Shown here: positions 25,021 through 32,726 of the stretch, one piece after another | Layout of the letters: every line of letters starts with the position of its first letter | Position numbering within the stretch: the first letter of the stretch is position 1 | Origin: Bacteroidia bacterium | GTDB lineage: Bacteria > Bacteroidota > Bacteroidia > Bacteroidales > Prolixibacteraceae | Length of the DNA stretch: 32,726 bases | Reading direction: 5' to 3' | Assembly: GCA_026391315.1 (NCBI GenBank) | Contig: JAPLDT010000005.1 | Coordinates: forward strand, 1-32,726 | The notes under the pieces: model-generated | Told to the model about the DNA's origin: nothing | Seen by the model: the letters and a program-made list of their open reading frames with translations, nothing else | The model's database searches: none | Program-made: the position numbers and the translations under genes

Positions 25021-26725
25021 CTTCCTATACACCTTCCAATAAAACAAGGATTGAAACTATTAGATAACCTCTTTGTTGTTAAACATATAAACACTTCCTA
25101 TACACCTTCCAATAAAACAAGGATTGAAACTGCGAACCGATATCGGGGGATTGAATTACCCTTTCTTCCTATACACCTTCCAATAAAACAAGGATTGAAA
25201 CACAGCGTTCATCACGGTAGCGCGTTCACGGTCAATCCTTCCTATACACCTTCCAATAAAACAAGGATTGAAACGAGGTACACACGCTTTCCAGAAGCTA
25301 CCAAAATTTTCTTCCTATACACCTTCCAATAAAACAAGGATTGAAACCCCTCCCTAATGGTCAATGTGTTTTGTCCTTTAGGCTTCCTATACACCTTCCA
25401 ATAAAACAAGGATTGAAACCCATGCTATTGAATTCCATGAAGGCTTCAACGGCTGCTTCCTATACACCTTCCAATAAAACAAGGATTGAAACTTGCCACT
25501 GCCGCGGCATCTCCGGCCACCTGGGCAGACTTCCTATACACCTTCCAATAAAACAAGGATTGAAACTCCAAAGAATGCATCCTGCGATGAAGGGCTTTGC
25601 TCTTCCTATACACCTTCCAATAAAACAAGGATTGAAACCGGCATGTTTGCCACCGGAAAGCCGGAAATAACAGGCTTCCTATACACCTTCCAATAAAACA
25701 AGGATTGAAACACGATGTCTAATCGATTTGGTGTTATTCTTCCTTTCTTCCTATACACCTTCCAATAAAACAAGGATTGAAACAATCTTGTGCCTGATTA
25801 ACTATTTTTCCTCTTGAACTTCCTATACACCTTCCAATAAAACAAGGATTGAAACTTGGAAAAAAGCACTATTGAAAAATTGAAATTAGACTTCCTATAC
25901 ACCTTCCAATAAAACAAGGATTGAAACAATTCTTCCTGCAAAAAATCCACTATTTTGGGATCAGCTTCCTATACACCTTCCAATAAAACAAGGATTGAAA
26001 CGGTACAATGTTCCGTCTATGCGGTTGACCCTTGCACTTCCTATACACCTTCCAATAAAACAAGGATTGAAACTAGTAAACGTCCAATTCTCCGCTTCTG
26101 TACTTTTCTTCCTATACACCTTCCAATAAAACAAGGATTGAAACTCGCGGACTCTGCGGAACAAACTTTGTGGGTTTTGTCTTCCTATACACCTTCCAAT
26201 AAAACAAGGATTGAAACTAGTCTTTGCCCCGTCCGCTACCAACGATCAATACACTTCCTATACACCTTCCAATAAAACAAGGATTGAAACCGGGTAGCCG
26301 CTGAAGTATAAGTTGCTTCTTTGAGCCTTCCTATACACCTTCCAATAAAACAAGGATTGAAACATAAAAACAACCTCGCAGGCTCCATCGTTGTTGGTCT
26401 TCCTATACACCTTCCAATAAAACAAGGATTGAAACCCCATCCTGAGATTGTGAATACCACTCCTTCCGATTCTTCCTATACACCTTCCAATAAAACAAGG
26501 ATTGAAACAGCCAGACTTCCGTCACTTCGTAATGCAAGTAGAACTTCCTATACACCTTCCAATAAAACAAGGATTGAAACACTCAAATCGTAAAGCCATG
26601 ACACCAATTATCATTCTTCCTATACACCTTCCAATAAAACAAGGATTGAAACTTCGCTTTTTTCTCGATCTGGCTCAGTTCGTACTGACTTCCTATACAC
26701 CTTCCAATAAAACAAGGATTGAAAC
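25021..26725 (+). CRISPR. Type I-B CRISPR array, 24 repeats and 23 spacers
   Basis: The 37-bp repeat starts CTTCCTATAC and ends GGATTGAAAC; its last 8 bases, ATTGAAAC, should be the crRNA 5-prime handle. Repeats start at 25021, 25094, 25165, 25238, 25311, 25383, 25456, 25530, 25602, 25675, 25747, 25819, 25891, 25965, 26037, 26108, 26181, 26254, 26327, 26399, 26472, 26544, 26616 and 26689. Spacers are 34-37 bases, mostly 35-36. By eye all 24 repeats are identical, including the last one, which normally decays. No spacer visibly matches elsewhere in the window or repeats another spacer. The array ends directly in a truncated antitoxin gene. Confidence 0.98.
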
Positions 26726-26894
26726 GAATCAAGTTAGGCATGTCGGCTACTTCAAAATGGCAACGAATAGCATCGCCAATCATCGAATTTAGTTCCGCGA
26801 TGGTATCGCCTTGTGTGAAAATAGAATGATTTACTGCCCGGGCAAAATAGCCGCCGTCTTGCGATTCTTCCACAATAAAGACTATTTCCTTCAT
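26726..26894 (-). pseudogene. Truncated HicB-like antitoxin gene abutting the CRISPR array
   Basis: From the ATG at 26894 the minus strand encodes MKEIVFIVEESQDGGYFARA, then SIFTQGDTIAELNSMIGDAI and CHFEVADMPNLIR. This is the small HicB-like antitoxin family, whose proteins end about 12 residues later (MPxxIRLHFVxxE...). The homology stops within one base of the last CRISPR repeat; the frame then runs into repeat and spacer sequence (FNPCFIG...) and stops at 26583, giving a 103-residue hybrid frame. No HicA-like toxin gene is seen next to it. The gene was cut by the event that placed or trimmed the array. Confidence 0.8.
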
Positions 26895-26911
26895 ATCGAT
26901 ATGGTTTAATG

Positions 26912-26919
26912 CAAAAATA
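26912..26919 (-). promoter_or_regulatory. Bacteroidota -7 box of the HicB-like gene, facing the array
   Basis: CAAAAATA on the plus strand reads TATTTTTG on the minus strand, an exact TAnnTTTG match 18 bases before the antitoxin ATG. If active it would send antisense RNA into the 3-prime end of the CRISPR array. No -33 TTTG was found at the usual distance. Confidence 0.45.
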
Positions 26920-27021
26920 ATAAAATCATAAAATAAAACATGTACGGCATGGCTGATGTGTAGGGTTTTTCCGGCCTGAAAACGTCGAAGGGATTGTATT
27001 GGGTGGATTTCAGCACGAATG

Positions 27022-27082
27022 CCCCCTTTATCCTTTTTACTTTATCCTTTATCCTTTGGTTTTTTTATCCTTTATCCTTTGT
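27022..27082 (-). repeat. GGATAAA-type tandem repeat after the DUF6048-like gene
   Basis: Read on the minus strand this is a set of GGATAAA units directly after the stop of the 27085-27900 gene, ending in GGGGG. It shares a long near-identical block with 12279-12325 in the same orientation relative to the upstream gene. Confidence 0.75.
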
Positions 27083-27084
27083 GC

Positions 27085-27900
27085 TTAGTACTGTTGCTGG
27101 TTCCTTCCCCGTTGCCCCCCACCATATCCATTCGTGTTGTTGTTGGGATTGTTGGGGTCATTCGGGTCAAGCTCTTCATCCTTATCTGAATCAGAGCGTT
27201 TGGGCCTTGCTGATTTAAGGGATTTGGGCATAGTTTTCGTTTTGAAAAGAGGAATCCGGTAGGCAACTGTTACTGAAAAATCGAAAGGGACCTCTGAACT
27301 CGTGTAACCCAATCCGGGAATGACATAGGGCGTAACATGTGCGTCCTTTGTGGATGCAAGGAGAAATTTTGCCCTGACAGACCAGCCGAAAAAGACGTTC
27401 GGCAGCAATTCTCCCTTCAAACCAAACACCAATTCGGCCCAGTGGGCATTCAGGTTACTTTTGGGGAAAGGGGATTGAATGGTTCCCCAGTAATTGGTGT
27501 AGCTGGCCGCTAGGGTCTCTTGTGAAAACCGGCTGAAACCATACCTGAACCCAACAAAAACCAGATCGTTGTCCGACAAAGACTCGAATTTGTTGATGTT
27601 CATATCCAGCCCGATCCTGCCATAGGCCCCTTTGTTAGTATAGTGAAACGCGTCTTTCAAATCGTCGACGCTTTGATACCCGGCTTCCACGGTAGGGAAA
27701 AAATTGCCTTTGTAAGGATAATCTGCCTGAATCTCAAAGGCGCTTTTCGTGGCTTTCTGTATGGTTGGCATCAGAAAACGCGACACGTCAATCCCAAAGC
27801 GGGGACCCTCGTACCTCCACACCTCTTTCTTTCCCTGTCCAAAGCCGGTAGCCGGACTAAGGAGTAGTAAGATGAAGATAGACCGTAATATTTTGTCCAT
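27085..27900 (-). CDS. DUF6048-like outer-membrane beta-barrel protein
   Basis: The protein (271 residues from the ATG at 27900) starts with a signal peptide, MDKILRSIFILLLLSPATGF then GQG. It continues with amphipathic beta-strand patterns (RFGIDVSRFLMPTIQ, TVEAGYQSVDDL, YGRIGLDMNINKFESLSDN, LVFVGFRYGFSRF, WAELVFGLKGELLPNVFFGW) typical of a small outer-membrane barrel. The C-terminal tail is low-complexity, rich in Asp, Pro, Asn and Gly (PNDPNNPNNNTNGYGGGQRG). This arrangement after a DUF6452-like lipoprotein gene is common in Bacteroidota. The upstream gene ends at 27857, so the two frames overlap by 44 bases. Function is unknown. Confidence 0.75.
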   Translation of the reverse strand: MDKILRSIFILLLLSPATGFGQGKKEVWRYEGPRFGIDVSRFLMPTIQKATKSAFEIQADYPYKGNFFPTVEAGYQSVDDLKDAFHYTNKGAYGRIGLDMNINKFESLSDNDLVFVGFRYGFSRFSQETLAASYTNYWGTIQSPFPKSNLNAHWAELVFGLKGELLPNVFFGWSVRAKFLLASTKDAHVTPYVIPGLGYTSSEVPFDFSVTVAYRIPLFKTKTMPKSLKSARPKRSDSDKDEELDPNDPNNPNNNTNGYGGGQRGRNQQQY

Positions 27901-28348
27901 TCGTGGCATATTTTTCTGCAGATTTTGGACCCACAACCGGATCTAAAATTCTAATTGAATCAATGAGTGAGCTGTGTCTGAGGGCAATAAGTTCATAGTT
28001 TGGCGCAAAACCGCAACTTTGGGAAATCAATTGAAAATTCATGGTATGTTTCACCCAAAATGAACTTGCCTTGCCGTTGGCGTAAACAACGAATCCTGTG
28101 GTGTCGGCGCTAACAGAGAGCGGCAATCCGACTTTCTTCACAATGGCAGAATCCTTGTTGAATACCAGGGTGTCGCCCTTGGCAAGCCTGTTGTACCCCC
28201 TAACCATAATGGAATCGATTTTAATCGTGCCATTGGCGGTAAAAGTAGTGATCAAAAGGGTTTCCGATGACTCGTAGCAGTGAGACCCATTGTTACAGGA
28301 GTGAAGTAACATGACCGCCAACAGGAGAATTAGGAACCGAAATCGCAT
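27857..28348 (-). CDS. DUF6452-like lipoprotein
   Basis: This 163-residue protein begins MRFRFLILLLAVMLLHSCNN, a lipoprotein signal with lipobox LLHSC and Cys18. The mature part is beta-rich (ETLLITTFTANGTIKIDSIM, KVGLPLSVSADTTGFVVYAN, SFWVKHTMNFQLISQSCGFA), matching the DUF6452 type of small envelope lipoprotein. A perfect minus-strand -7 box lies at 28380-28387. It overlaps the following DUF6048-like gene by 44 bases, which indicates a two-gene operon and likely a shared envelope role. Biochemical function is not known. Confidence 0.75.
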   Translation of the reverse strand: MRFRFLILLLAVMLLHSCNNGSHCYESSETLLITTFTANGTIKIDSIMVRGYNRLAKGDTLVFNKDSAIVKKVGLPLSVSADTTGFVVYANGKASSFWVKHTMNFQLISQSCGFAPNYELIALRHSSLIDSIRILDPVVGPKSAEKYATNGQNITVYLHLTTP

Positions 28349-28379
28349 TCGTTGAAAGGGTTTGTAGAATATCTTGCGG

Positions 28380-28387
28380 CAAATATA
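28380..28387 (-). promoter_or_regulatory. Bacteroidota -7 box for the DUF6452-DUF6048 pair
   Basis: CAAATATA on the plus strand reads TATATTTG on the minus strand, an exact TAnnTTTG match 32 bases before the ATG. Confidence 0.5.
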
Positions 28388-28429
28388 ATCAAAATGGGTG
28401 GATGGGATTTATACCCCCAAAATAATTGA

Positions 28430-28437
28430 TAGTTTTG
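28430..28437 (+). promoter_or_regulatory. Bacteroidota promoter for the membrane metallophosphoesterase
   Basis: TAGTTTTG is an exact TAnnTTTG match 19 bases before the ATG at 28457. TTTA at 28408-28411, 18 bases upstream, is a fair -33 element. Confidence 0.5.
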
Positions 28438-28456
28438 CTCATCTAATTATTTTGTA

Positions 28457-29605
28457 ATGAGAACACTTTCCTTTTTCATATTTTTCAGCATCGTATTGCT
28501 CGTTTATTCCTCGCTCAACTATTATGTTTACACACGGGGGCTGATGGTTTTTTCCTGTACTCCATCCTTTAAAAAGTGGTTTACAGTGATTTTCTGGACG
28601 TTGGTTGCCTCATTCCTGGTGGGGATGTTTTGGGAACGGACCGCCTCCTCAGTGGTCAGCGAATGGATTTACCGGGTTGGCGCCTTCTGGCTGGCCTTCA
28701 TGTTCTATTTCCTGTTATCCTTGTTGCTGATCGACCTGGTCAGGGTGGCCAACTATTTCTTCCATTTTTTACCGGATTTCTCCACTACCGGGAAGTTGTA
28801 TTTGGGATATACCGTCATTGGGGTTGTTTCGATGGTGGTGCTCGGAGGTTATATCAACGCGTTAACTACCAGGATTAAAGAGATTCCTTTGACGATACAC
28901 AAAATCGTAACCGGGAATCCTGAACTCAAAATATTGATGGCTTCCGACCTTCATCTGGGGGCGCTGATCGGAGAGAGGCAGGAGATGAAACTGGTCCGCA
29001 TTATCAACGAACAAAAGCCCGATCTGGTGCTGCTTTGCGGCGACCTGGTCGATGGGGATATCGGCCCGGTGCTGCGGAAAAACCTCGGGAAGCACATCCA
29101 GGAGATCCGCACGCCGCTGGGTGTCTATGCCATACCAGGTAACCACGAATACATTGGCGGTATCCGGAATACCTTGCCCTACCTGCAAAGCATCAACATC
29201 AAGGTACTGCGCGACGAGGTGGTCACCCTTCCCAACGGGATTCAGCTGGTTGGCAGGGACGACAGGGATAGCCGCCGGATGGGCGAGGTCAACAATCCGC
29301 ATGACCTGAAGGAGCTTACCAAAGACTTGGATCACACGAAACCTATTATTGTGATGAACCATCAACCTTTTCACCTGGAGGAGGCCGTCGAAGTCGGGGC
29401 AGATTTACACCTCTCCGGCCATACACACGACGGACAAATGTGGCCGTTTAACTACATAACCGAAGCTATTTTCGAAGTAAGCTGGGGATTGAAACAAAAG
29501 GGAAATACTACTTGCTACGTCTCCTCCGGTTTTGGTTCGTGGGGTCCACCGGTTAGGATTGGCAATTTTCCGGAAGTAGTGGTATTTAATATCCGCTTTG
29601 ACTAA
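28457..29605 (+). CDS. Membrane-anchored metallophosphoesterase (YkoQ/YaeI-like)
   Basis: This 382-residue protein has about four N-terminal membrane helices (to roughly residue 135) and a C-terminal calcineurin-like domain. Metal motifs are MASDLHLGALIG (near 160), LLCGDLVDGDIG (near 195), AIPGNHEYIGG (near 230), VMNHQPFHL (near 300) and LSGHTHDGQMWPF (near 320). Similar proteins hydrolyse lipid-linked or nucleotide phosphates at the membrane; the substrate here is unknown. The frame is complete. The last 50 bases of this gene, AGGATTGGC onward, recur at 32045-32094. Confidence 0.9.
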   Translation: MRTLSFFIFFSIVLLVYSSLNYYVYTRGLMVFSCTPSFKKWFTVIFWTLVASFLVGMFWERTASSVVSEWIYRVGAFWLAFMFYFLLSLLLIDLVRVANYFFHFLPDFSTTGKLYLGYTVIGVVSMVVLGGYINALTTRIKEIPLTIHKIVTGNPELKILMASDLHLGALIGERQEMKLVRIINEQKPDLVLLCGDLVDGDIGPVLRKNLGKHIQEIRTPLGVYAIPGNHEYIGGIRNTLPYLQSINIKVLRDEVVTLPNGIQLVGRDDRDSRRMGEVNNPHDLKELTKDLDHTKPIIVMNHQPFHLEEAVEVGADLHLSGHTHDGQMWPFNYITEAIFEVSWGLKQKGNTTCYVSSGFGSWGPPVRIGNFPEVVVFNIRFD

Positions 29606-29688
29606 TACTTGAATATTGATATTTAGAATATTCGCAATTAAATTAACATTATTTAACACAGAATCATAATTTTTCTTTTAATTTTACG

Positions 29689-29696
29689 TAAATTTG
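29689..29696 (+). promoter_or_regulatory. Bacteroidota -7 box for the PEGA-like lipoprotein
   Basis: TAAATTTG matches TAnnTTTG exactly, about 100 bases before the ATG at 29796. Confidence 0.45.
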
Positions 29697-29795
29697 TTTA
29701 ATGGTTCTATTTAGCGCTTTTTTTTATTTATGCTTGATAAAAAAGGCGAATTATCCCAAAGTATTTTCACTCTAAACACCTTAAAATTTTATAGC

Positions 29796-31091
29796 ATGAA
29801 AAAATCTAATCTGAAACTAGTTCTCGCACTTTTATTGGTAACAATTGCGGGTATCATCGTGTACAGTTGCCGTAAAAGCGAAGGTCCGCCAGACCCGAAT
29901 GCAAGTATCCCAGTTCAGCGTCTGTTGGTTATTAGTGCATTAAACTCCTTTACCAATGATTCAATAGGGCAGTTTAGTGTGGCTATTACAGCACCGTCAG
30001 GAACCATTAATCAGGTTGCAACCGGGAACACAGTTGTTATCAAAGACCCGGTTTCCGGGACCTACGTAATTGTTGTTTCTAAAACCGGCTATAACACTGC
30101 AACTGCCAAGACTATTAACATTGCTTTACCGAGTGATGCTAAAAGCAGTATGATTGTACAAACTTCAGTAGGTTTGACAAAAGTAGCTCCTGCTGTCGTA
30201 ATTACTGCTGCAACCGGTGGAGCAATTCCGGTAAAAGCCAATTCTGAAGTTACTACGAGTGCGACAATTGCTACAGTAACGGTGGCGCCTGCAACAGTTT
30301 TTACGCTTGCTGATGGTTCAAAGCCGGCAACTGTAAGTATTACCAGTACGAATGTTCCTGTTAATACCCAGTTAGCCCCGATGTTGAATATTGGTGGAGT
30401 AACTGAGGTACAGGTTAGTGCTATTGAAGTCATCAAAGACCAGATTCCTGTTAAAACATTGGATCTTCAGCCTGAAGGAATGACATTTGATAAGCCGATG
30501 GTAATAGATATGTACATTGGGGATTTGTATCCTTCCGATATGCCAATTGCAATTAAAACATTGAAACAAGATGGATTAACTTTGAACTATGTTCGGAAAG
30601 ACGGTACAGTAGAAGTTATTTTACCTGATCATTTTTCTGCAGACAGAAATACAGTTTATTACAAGATTACCCACTTCTCCAAATGGAATTTATTAGACAA
30701 CTGGCTGAGTATAAGGCTTATAAATACTACAAAGTCCGCTGTTCAGTCTCAATCCGGCGCATGTGGTGGGCCGCTGGGAGGAACTTTTGAATACATTACA
30801 CGTTACAGAATGAATGATCCTTCTGACCCGTATCGTCCATGGTTGTTAACTGCGAGGTGGGCTGATGCAGTGTATTCGGTGAAAGAAAATTTTTCATTTC
30901 CCGGGCAAACAGGTTTTTATGTTGTAGCTACATGGCAATGTACTCTTGAGAATTGGGAACTAACTGACAGATGTCCTGGATTCTGGCAGCAATGGAGAAT
31001 ACGTTCCATTGTCATCCCTCAGAAGGGAGAGATGCCTAAACTTCAGTATGTTCCTTGTCACAATCAGGGAGGTCACAACCAGGGAGGTTGA
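29796..31091 (+). CDS. Lipoprotein with a PEGA/carboxypeptidase-regulatory-like N-terminal domain
   Basis: The protein (431 residues from the ATG at 29796) starts with a lipoprotein signal, MKKSNLKLVLALLLVTIAGI then IVYSC with Cys25. A region with GQFSVAITAPSGTINQVATG and GTYVIVVSKTGYNTATAKTI is typical of PEGA-like or carboxypeptidase-regulatory beta-sandwich domains. The middle is Thr/Val/Ala-rich; the C-terminal part contains KITHFSKWNLLDNW, four or more Cys and a terminal NQGGHNQGG repeat. It is probably displayed at the cell surface. A paralogue with the same N-terminus starts at 32357, so the gene was duplicated. A strong terminator follows. Confidence 0.8.
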   Translation: MKKSNLKLVLALLLVTIAGIIVYSCRKSEGPPDPNASIPVQRLLVISALNSFTNDSIGQFSVAITAPSGTINQVATGNTVVIKDPVSGTYVIVVSKTGYNTATAKTINIALPSDAKSSMIVQTSVGLTKVAPAVVITAATGGAIPVKANSEVTTSATIATVTVAPATVFTLADGSKPATVSITSTNVPVNTQLAPMLNIGGVTEVQVSAIEVIKDQIPVKTLDLQPEGMTFDKPMVIDMYIGDLYPSDMPIAIKTLKQDGLTLNYVRKDGTVEVILPDHFSADRNTVYYKITHFSKWNLLDNWLSIRLINTTKSAVQSQSGACGGPLGGTFEYITRYRMNDPSDPYRPWLLTARWADAVYSVKENFSFPGQTGFYVVATWQCTLENWELTDRCPGFWQQWRIRSIVIPQKGEMPKLQYVPCHNQGGHNQGG

Positions 31092-31142
31092 AAGGACAAA
31101 GAGCGGCAAGTTTTGACAAGATTTACTGAATTTAGATATAGA

Positions 31143-31191
31143 GAAACACCCATATTCCAAATGTTTATTGGATTTGGGTGTTTCTTTTTTT
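31143..31191 (+). terminator. Rho-independent terminator after the lipoprotein gene
   Basis: GAAACACCC (31143-31151) pairs with GGGTGTTTC (31176-31184), the stem extends inward imperfectly through CCAAA/TTTGG-like bases, and seven T bases follow at 31185-31191. Confidence 0.88.
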
Positions 31192-31259
31192 GAAGGATTA
31201 CGTATCAATTGTAGCTTTTTATAGCCAATGACTTGTGGAAAGGGGCTGTAAGCGAACAT

Positions 31260-31267
31260 TATTTTTG
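31260..31267 (+). promoter_or_regulatory. Bacteroidota -7 box for the YjbH-like gene
   Basis: TATTTTTG matches TAnnTTTG exactly, 26 bases before the ATG. CTTG at 31232-31235 is a poor and distant -33 candidate. Confidence 0.45.
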
Positions 31268-31293
31268 AGCTGATAATTAATAGAATTACTCTT

Positions 31294-31995
31294 ATGCGTA
31301 AATGCCGGAAGTTCGTTGTAGTAATTTGTATACTAGTATCGGGGATTATTTTCCCGGACACTTGTAAGTCCCAATCATTGTTGGGCATCACTGGTCTGGT
31401 TAATACCCCTACTGCACGCATGCAAAAGGACGGCACCCTGAGTTTTGGAATATCCTATTTTGAACGGAAACACCAGGTCTATTTTGGTGGGACCAAGGAT
31501 GTAGGTCACGCCTACATTAATTTGACCCTATTGCCGTTCCTGGAGTTGGTTTTTCGGGCAAACAGGCCATTGTATTATGAAACTTTTAGTAAGTACACAT
31601 TTGACCGTACACCAATCGTTCGAGTAAGGCTTCTCAATGAAAGGAAGTATCTGCCGTCTGTCGTGGTGGGTGTTCATGATTTTGCTTCCACTTCAGCATG
31701 GAGTACCGTTTTTTTTAATGCAACCTATGTTGTGTTGTCCAAAAAACTAAGTGATTTTGATTTTCACTTTGGTTATGCCCCCAGGATCATGAAAGCCCAG
31801 GATTATCAGTTGGACGGTCTGTTTGGCGGGTTGGCCTATTCGCCTCACAAGGCCATCAATTTGTTTGCCGAATATGATACAAAAACCATCAATTCAGGCG
31901 TTGAGTTTCAATTCCTGAAACACTTTGGGATCAGCCTGGCCACCATTAATTTCGACTCTTTCGCGGCCGGGATGAACTATAAGGTATTTTTATAA
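31294..31995 (+). CDS. YjbH-like outer-membrane beta-barrel protein
   Basis: This 233-residue protein has a signal peptide (MRKCRKFVVVICILVSGIIF, cleaved near CKSQS). The start of the mature protein, LLGITGLVNTPTARMQKDGT then LSFGISYF, is the hallmark of the YjbH/GfcD family of outer-membrane proteins linked to exopolysaccharide export. The remainder shows alternating beta-strand patterns (LPSVVVGVHDF, AINLFAEYDTKTINSGVEFQ) and ends in KVFL. It is much shorter than the approximately 700-residue proteobacterial YjbH and corresponds to its N-terminal barrel only, as is common in Bacteroidota. It is separated from the lipoprotein gene by a terminator and has its own -7 box. Confidence 0.8.
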   Translation: MRKCRKFVVVICILVSGIIFPDTCKSQSLLGITGLVNTPTARMQKDGTLSFGISYFERKHQVYFGGTKDVGHAYINLTLLPFLELVFRANRPLYYETFSKYTFDRTPIVRVRLLNERKYLPSVVVGVHDFASTSAWSTVFFNATYVVLSKKLSDFDFHFGYAPRIMKAQDYQLDGLFGGLAYSPHKAINLFAEYDTKTINSGVEFQFLKHFGISLATINFDSFAAGMNYKVFL

Positions 31996-32044
31996 ATAGC
32001 CGATCTGTTTATAGGGGCGCCTGCCACTGTTTGCTGATAAAATC

Positions 32045-32094
32045 AGGATTGGCAATTCACCGGAAGTAATGGTTTTAATATCCGGTTTGATTAA
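32045..32094 (+). pseudogene. Scar: 3-prime end of the metallophosphoesterase gene
   Basis: Fifty bases from AGGATTGGCAATT to the TAA closely match the last 50 bases of the gene at 28457-29605 (about 29555-29605), with several mismatches and a one-base deletion. Similarity stops abruptly to the left. It marks the left border of a second copy of the lipoprotein unit. The remainder of the 361-base gap between the YjbH-like gene and the next lipoprotein gene holds no gene. Confidence 0.8.
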
Positions 32095-32356
32095 TCATTG
32101 ATGATAATTCTGCAATACATATCTTCTCATAACAGAAGTTATGTTGTTTAGGTTAAATCCCTGAAGAACATCCCATTGAATATTTATTTTTAGGATATCT
32201 GAAAAAATGTTAATAATAATTAAATTGGAATGATAACATTTTTTGCATTTTCCCGTATATCAATTGAGGTTTCTAACTTTTACTCTATTTATACTATCTG
32301 ATCAAAAAGAAATTATCCGAAATTATTCATTCTTTACACACATTAAATTTTTAAGC

Positions 32357-32726
32357 ATGGGAAAATCTAATCTAAAACCAGTTCTCGCCTTTTTGCTCAT
32401 AGCAATTGCGGGTATCATCGTCTACAGTTGCAGGAAAAGCGAAGGCCCACCTGACCCGAATGCGGCCATCACCGTTGAACGTAAGTTGGTGGTCAGTGCA
32501 TTGAATACGTTTACACCCGACTCAATCGGGCAGTTCAGTGTGGCTATTACATCACCATCAGGGACTACAAACCAGGTGGCCACCGGGAATACTGTTGTCA
32601 TCAAAGACCCCGTTGCTGGTAATTATTCTATAGTTGTTTCAAAAGCTGGCTATGCTACGTCTGAAGCCAGGAATTTTACCGTTACGCTTCCAACTGATCC
32701 AAAAGGCAATTTGAGTGTAGGTGTGA
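32357..32726 (+). CDS. Second PEGA-like lipoprotein (partial, tandem paralogue)
   Basis: The frame starts at the ATG at 32357 (MGKSNLKPVLAFLLIAIAGI then IVYSCRKSEGPPDPNA) and runs off the right edge with 123 residues visible. It is about 70 percent identical by eye to the N-terminus of the lipoprotein at 29796, including the lipobox Cys25 and the SIGQFSVAITSPSGT and QVATGNTVVIKDPV blocks. Upstream bases also match the upstream region of the first copy (for example ATTATCC, then CATTAAATTTTTAAGCATG). It is therefore a tandem paralogue that has diverged, not a recent identical copy. Confidence 0.88.
   Translation, partial: MGKSNLKPVLAFLLIAIAGIIVYSCRKSEGPPDPNAAITVERKLVVSALNTFTPDSIGQFSVAITSPSGTTNQVATGNTVVIKDPVAGNYSIVVSKAGYATSEARNFTVTLPTDPKGNLSVGV

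Noticed and set aside
25058-26688. Self-targeting spacers
   Set aside because: Reading the 23 spacers against the window by eye showed no match outside the array. A proper whole-genome search was not possible.
25051-26792. Open frames with repeated SYTPSNKTRIET, LPIHLPIKQGLK or FNPCFIGRCIG motifs
   Set aside because: These are translations of the CRISPR repeat in different frames, not proteins. Only the hybrid frame starting in the HicB-like gene is worth noting.

Overview
The window is chromosomal DNA of a Bacteroidota bacterium, most likely Bacteroidales or Marinilabiliales. The signs are a PorP/SprF-type IX secretion protein beside topA, a three-gene succinate dehydrogenase/fumarate reductase operon of the Bacteroidota type, DUF6452/DUF6048-like envelope proteins, a YjbH-like outer-membrane protein, and many promoters with the TAnnTTTG -7 box of this phylum. 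No tRNA or rRNA gene was seen.

Layout. 1-4169 (minus): topA, then a ureohydrolase-fold protein that has lost most metal ligands, then a PorP/SprF gene cut by the window edge. 4689-7973 (plus): frdC/sdhC, frdA/sdhA and a broken frdB/sdhB. 8273-12291: a conserved hypothetical gene, a strong terminator, an LTA-synthase-like membrane phosphotransferase and a phosphatase lipoprotein. 12412-13241: a decayed toxin-antitoxin patch between two 18-bp direct repeats. 13611-26725: a defence island with a WYL regulator, a NucS/DUF91-like nuclease followed by a long inverted repeat, and type I-B CRISPR genes cas8b-cas7-cas5-cas3-[RAYT transposase]-cas6-cas1-cas2-cas4. A leader and an array of 24 identical 37-bp repeats follow. 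The array runs directly into a truncated HicB-like antitoxin gene on the minus strand. 27085-32726: envelope genes (DUF6048-like, DUF6452-like, membrane metallophosphoesterase, lipoprotein, YjbH-like protein) and the first part of a second lipoprotein copy, which comes from a tandem duplication of about 2.5 kb.

How the genes work together. Cas8b, Cas7, Cas5 and Cas6 should form the crRNA-guided Cascade complex. Cas3 unwinds and degrades the target, and Cas1, Cas2 and Cas4 acquire spacers into the leader-proximal end. The WYL protein is a plausible regulator of the island. The nuclease gene next to it may be a CRISPR accessory or a separately acquired cassette.

Most unusual points: frdB lacks its whole [2Fe-2S] region and is out of frame; the CRISPR array ends in a perfect repeat fused to a truncated antitoxin gene whose promoter points antisense into the array; a RAYT transposase with inverted flanking repeats splits cas3 from cas6; an attC-like fold follows the nuclease gene; and a metallophosphoesterase 3-prime scar marks a tandem duplication. 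I did not find a clearly new system. The WYL-nuclease-I-B arrangement is the best candidate for an undescribed association.
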